Shown: positions 62,865 through 64,000 of the stretch, in pieces
Numbering within the stretch: the stretch's first letter is position 1
Layout of the letters: each line of letters begins with the position of its first letter
From: Clostridium hydrogenum
GTDB lineage: Bacteria; Bacillota; Clostridia; Clostridiales; Clostridiaceae
DNA: 64,000 bases
Direction: 5' to 3'
Assembly: GCF_021432385.1 (NCBI RefSeq)
Contig: NZ_JAEACT010000003.1
Span: 62,001-126,000 of the forward strand
Position numbers and translations under genes: made by a program
Notes under the pieces: model-generated
Told to the model about the DNA's origin: nothing
The model's database searches: none
The model's input: the letters and a program-made list of their open reading frames with translations, nothing else

Positions 62865-64000
62865 TTAATTAACATCCATCGGCAATACAACAGTAAATTT
62901 TGATCCAACATCTACTTCGGAATCAACTAATATTCTGCCATTTTGCTTTTCAACCATTTTCTTCACAAATGCCAATCCAATTCCGCTACCACCAGTTTTC
63001 CTACTTCTATCATTCTTAATTCTATAAAAAGTTTTAAATATTTTATCAAAATCGCTACTTCCAATACCAATTCCGGTATCTTCCACTTCTATGTATACCT
63101 CTTTTTCATTTTGATATGTACATATGTTTATACTTCCATCTGGCTTGTTGTATTTAATTGCATTATCTATTAAATTAATTAATATGTGTCTAATCCCTTC
63201 TTCATCACATGTAATTACTAAATCCTCAAGTTCTGTAGTAAATTGAATATTACATTTTTTTATCTTCCCCATCATTCTTGAAGAAATTTGTTCAATTAAT
63301 AGCTTTAAATTAACTGGCTTTTTCTTTATCTCAAAATCATATTTTTCTAAAGATGATAACTTTAAAACATCATCAATCATATCACATAATCTATCACATT
63401 CTTTAGATGTATTTTCAGAAGCTTCATGGACAAAATTAGGATCATATTCATACATGAGCATTATATCTGCAGAGGCTTTTATAGATGTAAGAGGAGTTTT
63501 AAATTCATGTGTAACATTCCCTATAAATTCTTTCTGCTCCTTTCCAAGCCTTTCAAGTTTTTCAACAGCTTTAGTCAAATCATCTCTCTGCTTACTTAGG
63601 TTAATGATATTATTTTCTATGGTTTTGCTCATAAATTCAACACCACTGCTAAGAATGCCTAGCTCATCATTTCTTGTAACTTTTTTCATATTATTAAAAT
63701 CACCATTTTGAATATTCCCAACTGAATAAATTATTTTATTTATATCGTTAGTAAACGGAACTAGGTACAGCGCACCAAAAGTAATTCCAACTCCTAAAGA
63801 AATTAACCCTAACATTAAAAACAACATTTTTATTTTATTATAAAATTCATTACTTTCTTTAATTGAATACCTAAGCTTTAACACTGCAACTATAATATTA
63901 TTATATTTAATAGGTGAATAATAATATATGTTGTCCTTTTCTTCTTTATAAACTATTTTATTTTCCAAACAATATTTTATCATTTTATTATCATCTTTAT
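62865..64000 (-). CDS. Membrane sensor histidine kinase (partial, 5' end outside window)
   Basis: At least 378 residues; the frame is open to the right edge with no stop, so the true start and most of the sensor domain are outside. A membrane helix (about residues 52-74 of the visible part) and a HAMP domain (NDINKIIYSVGNIQNGDFNNM) precede HisKA (EFIGNVTHEFKTPLTSIKA, phospho-His) and HATPase (NLIDNAIKYN, VEDTGIGIG, GGSGIGLAFV). A PhoR/WalK-type kinase. Its response regulator is probably just beyond the edge. Confidence 0.9.
   Translation of the reverse strand, partial: KDDNKMIKYCLENKIVYKEEKDNIYYYSPIKYNNIIVAVLKLRYSIKESNEFYNKIKMLFLMLGLISLGVGITFGALYLVPFTNDINKIIYSVGNIQNGDFNNMKKVTRNDELGILSSGVEFMSKTIENNIINLSKQRDDLTKAVEKLERLGKEQKEFIGNVTHEFKTPLTSIKASADIMLMYEYDPNFVHEASENTSKECDRLCDMIDDVLKLSSLEKYDFEIKKKPVNLKLLIEQISSRMMGKIKKCNIQFTTELEDLVITCDEEGIRHILINLIDNAIKYNKPDGSINICTYQNEKEVYIEVEDTGIGIGSSDFDKIFKTFYRIKNDRSRKTGGSGIGLAFVKKMVEKQNGRILVDSEVDVGSKFTVVLPMDVN

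Overview
The window is AT-rich DNA from an anaerobic, nitrogen-fixing Clostridium (sensu stricto). The nif order nifH-nifI1-nifI2-nifD-nifK-nifE-nifN-B-modA-modB-nifVomega-nifValpha, with a fused nifN-B and a homocitrate synthase split into two genes, is the arrangement known from C. pasteurianum and C. acetobutylicum relatives. Mannose-class PTS, TPP and SAM-I riboswitches and strong AGGAGG-type ribosome sites fit this. I cannot fix the species.

Layout. 1-8.1 kb: a RusA-like gene, then the minus-strand aromatic operon aroF-tyrA-aroB-aroA-aroC-(chorismate mutase/aroE)-aroK. It is preceded by a consensus promoter, a Tyr/Phe-rich leader peptide and an intrinsic terminator, which together look like classical attenuation. 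8.1-21.3 kb: mixed genes: double receiver protein, ferredoxin/Crp-Fnr divergent pair, hemolysin III-type protein, DUF1836, a SAM-I riboswitch unit (YbaK deacylase plus M20 amidohydrolase), HIT, fRMsr, diguanylate cyclase, MarR-cfa, holin-like, TspO. 21.7-25.4 kb: TPP-riboswitch operon tatD-like/MTH1187-thiX-thiY-thiZ. 25.5-27.2 kb: an IS1202-type insertion sequence flanked by a 29-bp direct repeat that overlaps the end of nifValpha. 27.2-39.8 kb: the nif/mod operon on the minus strand, including a probable unlisted 25-codon gene between nifH and nifI1. 40.3-42.2 kb: a divergent HTH/molybdate-binding-like regulator and a second nifValpha-like gene whose active-site motifs are destroyed. 42.6-45.6 kb: mannose-family PTS. 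45.9-46.6 kb: orphan SUKH protein and a fragment of another. 46.9-51.2 kb: a two-component system between two membrane-anchored sugar-binding proteins. 51.6-57.3 kb: oppABCDF. 57.7-60.3 kb: SAM-I riboswitch, metY and a broken PLP-enzyme gene. 60.3-64 kb: iadA, a beta-propeller-like protein and a histidine kinase that runs off the right edge.

The most unusual feature is what lies between the genes. At least ten intergenic regions hold 100-650 bp multi-branched palindromes. Their outer arms are arrays of 7-bp units whose sequence differs from copy to copy but stays complementary between the two arms (CAATTCA-type, AGTACAA-type, AGAGTAA-type), while the inner hairpins are shared. One lies between nifK and nifE and another between oppA and oppB, inside operons. 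A separate 50-bp hairpin occurs three times.

Functionally the window joins aromatic amino acid synthesis, Mo-nitrogenase assembly with its molybdate uptake and PII-type control, thiamine-precursor uptake, methionine metabolism under S-box control, peptide and sugar uptake, and several signalling proteins. All calls are made by eye from sequence; no database search was run.
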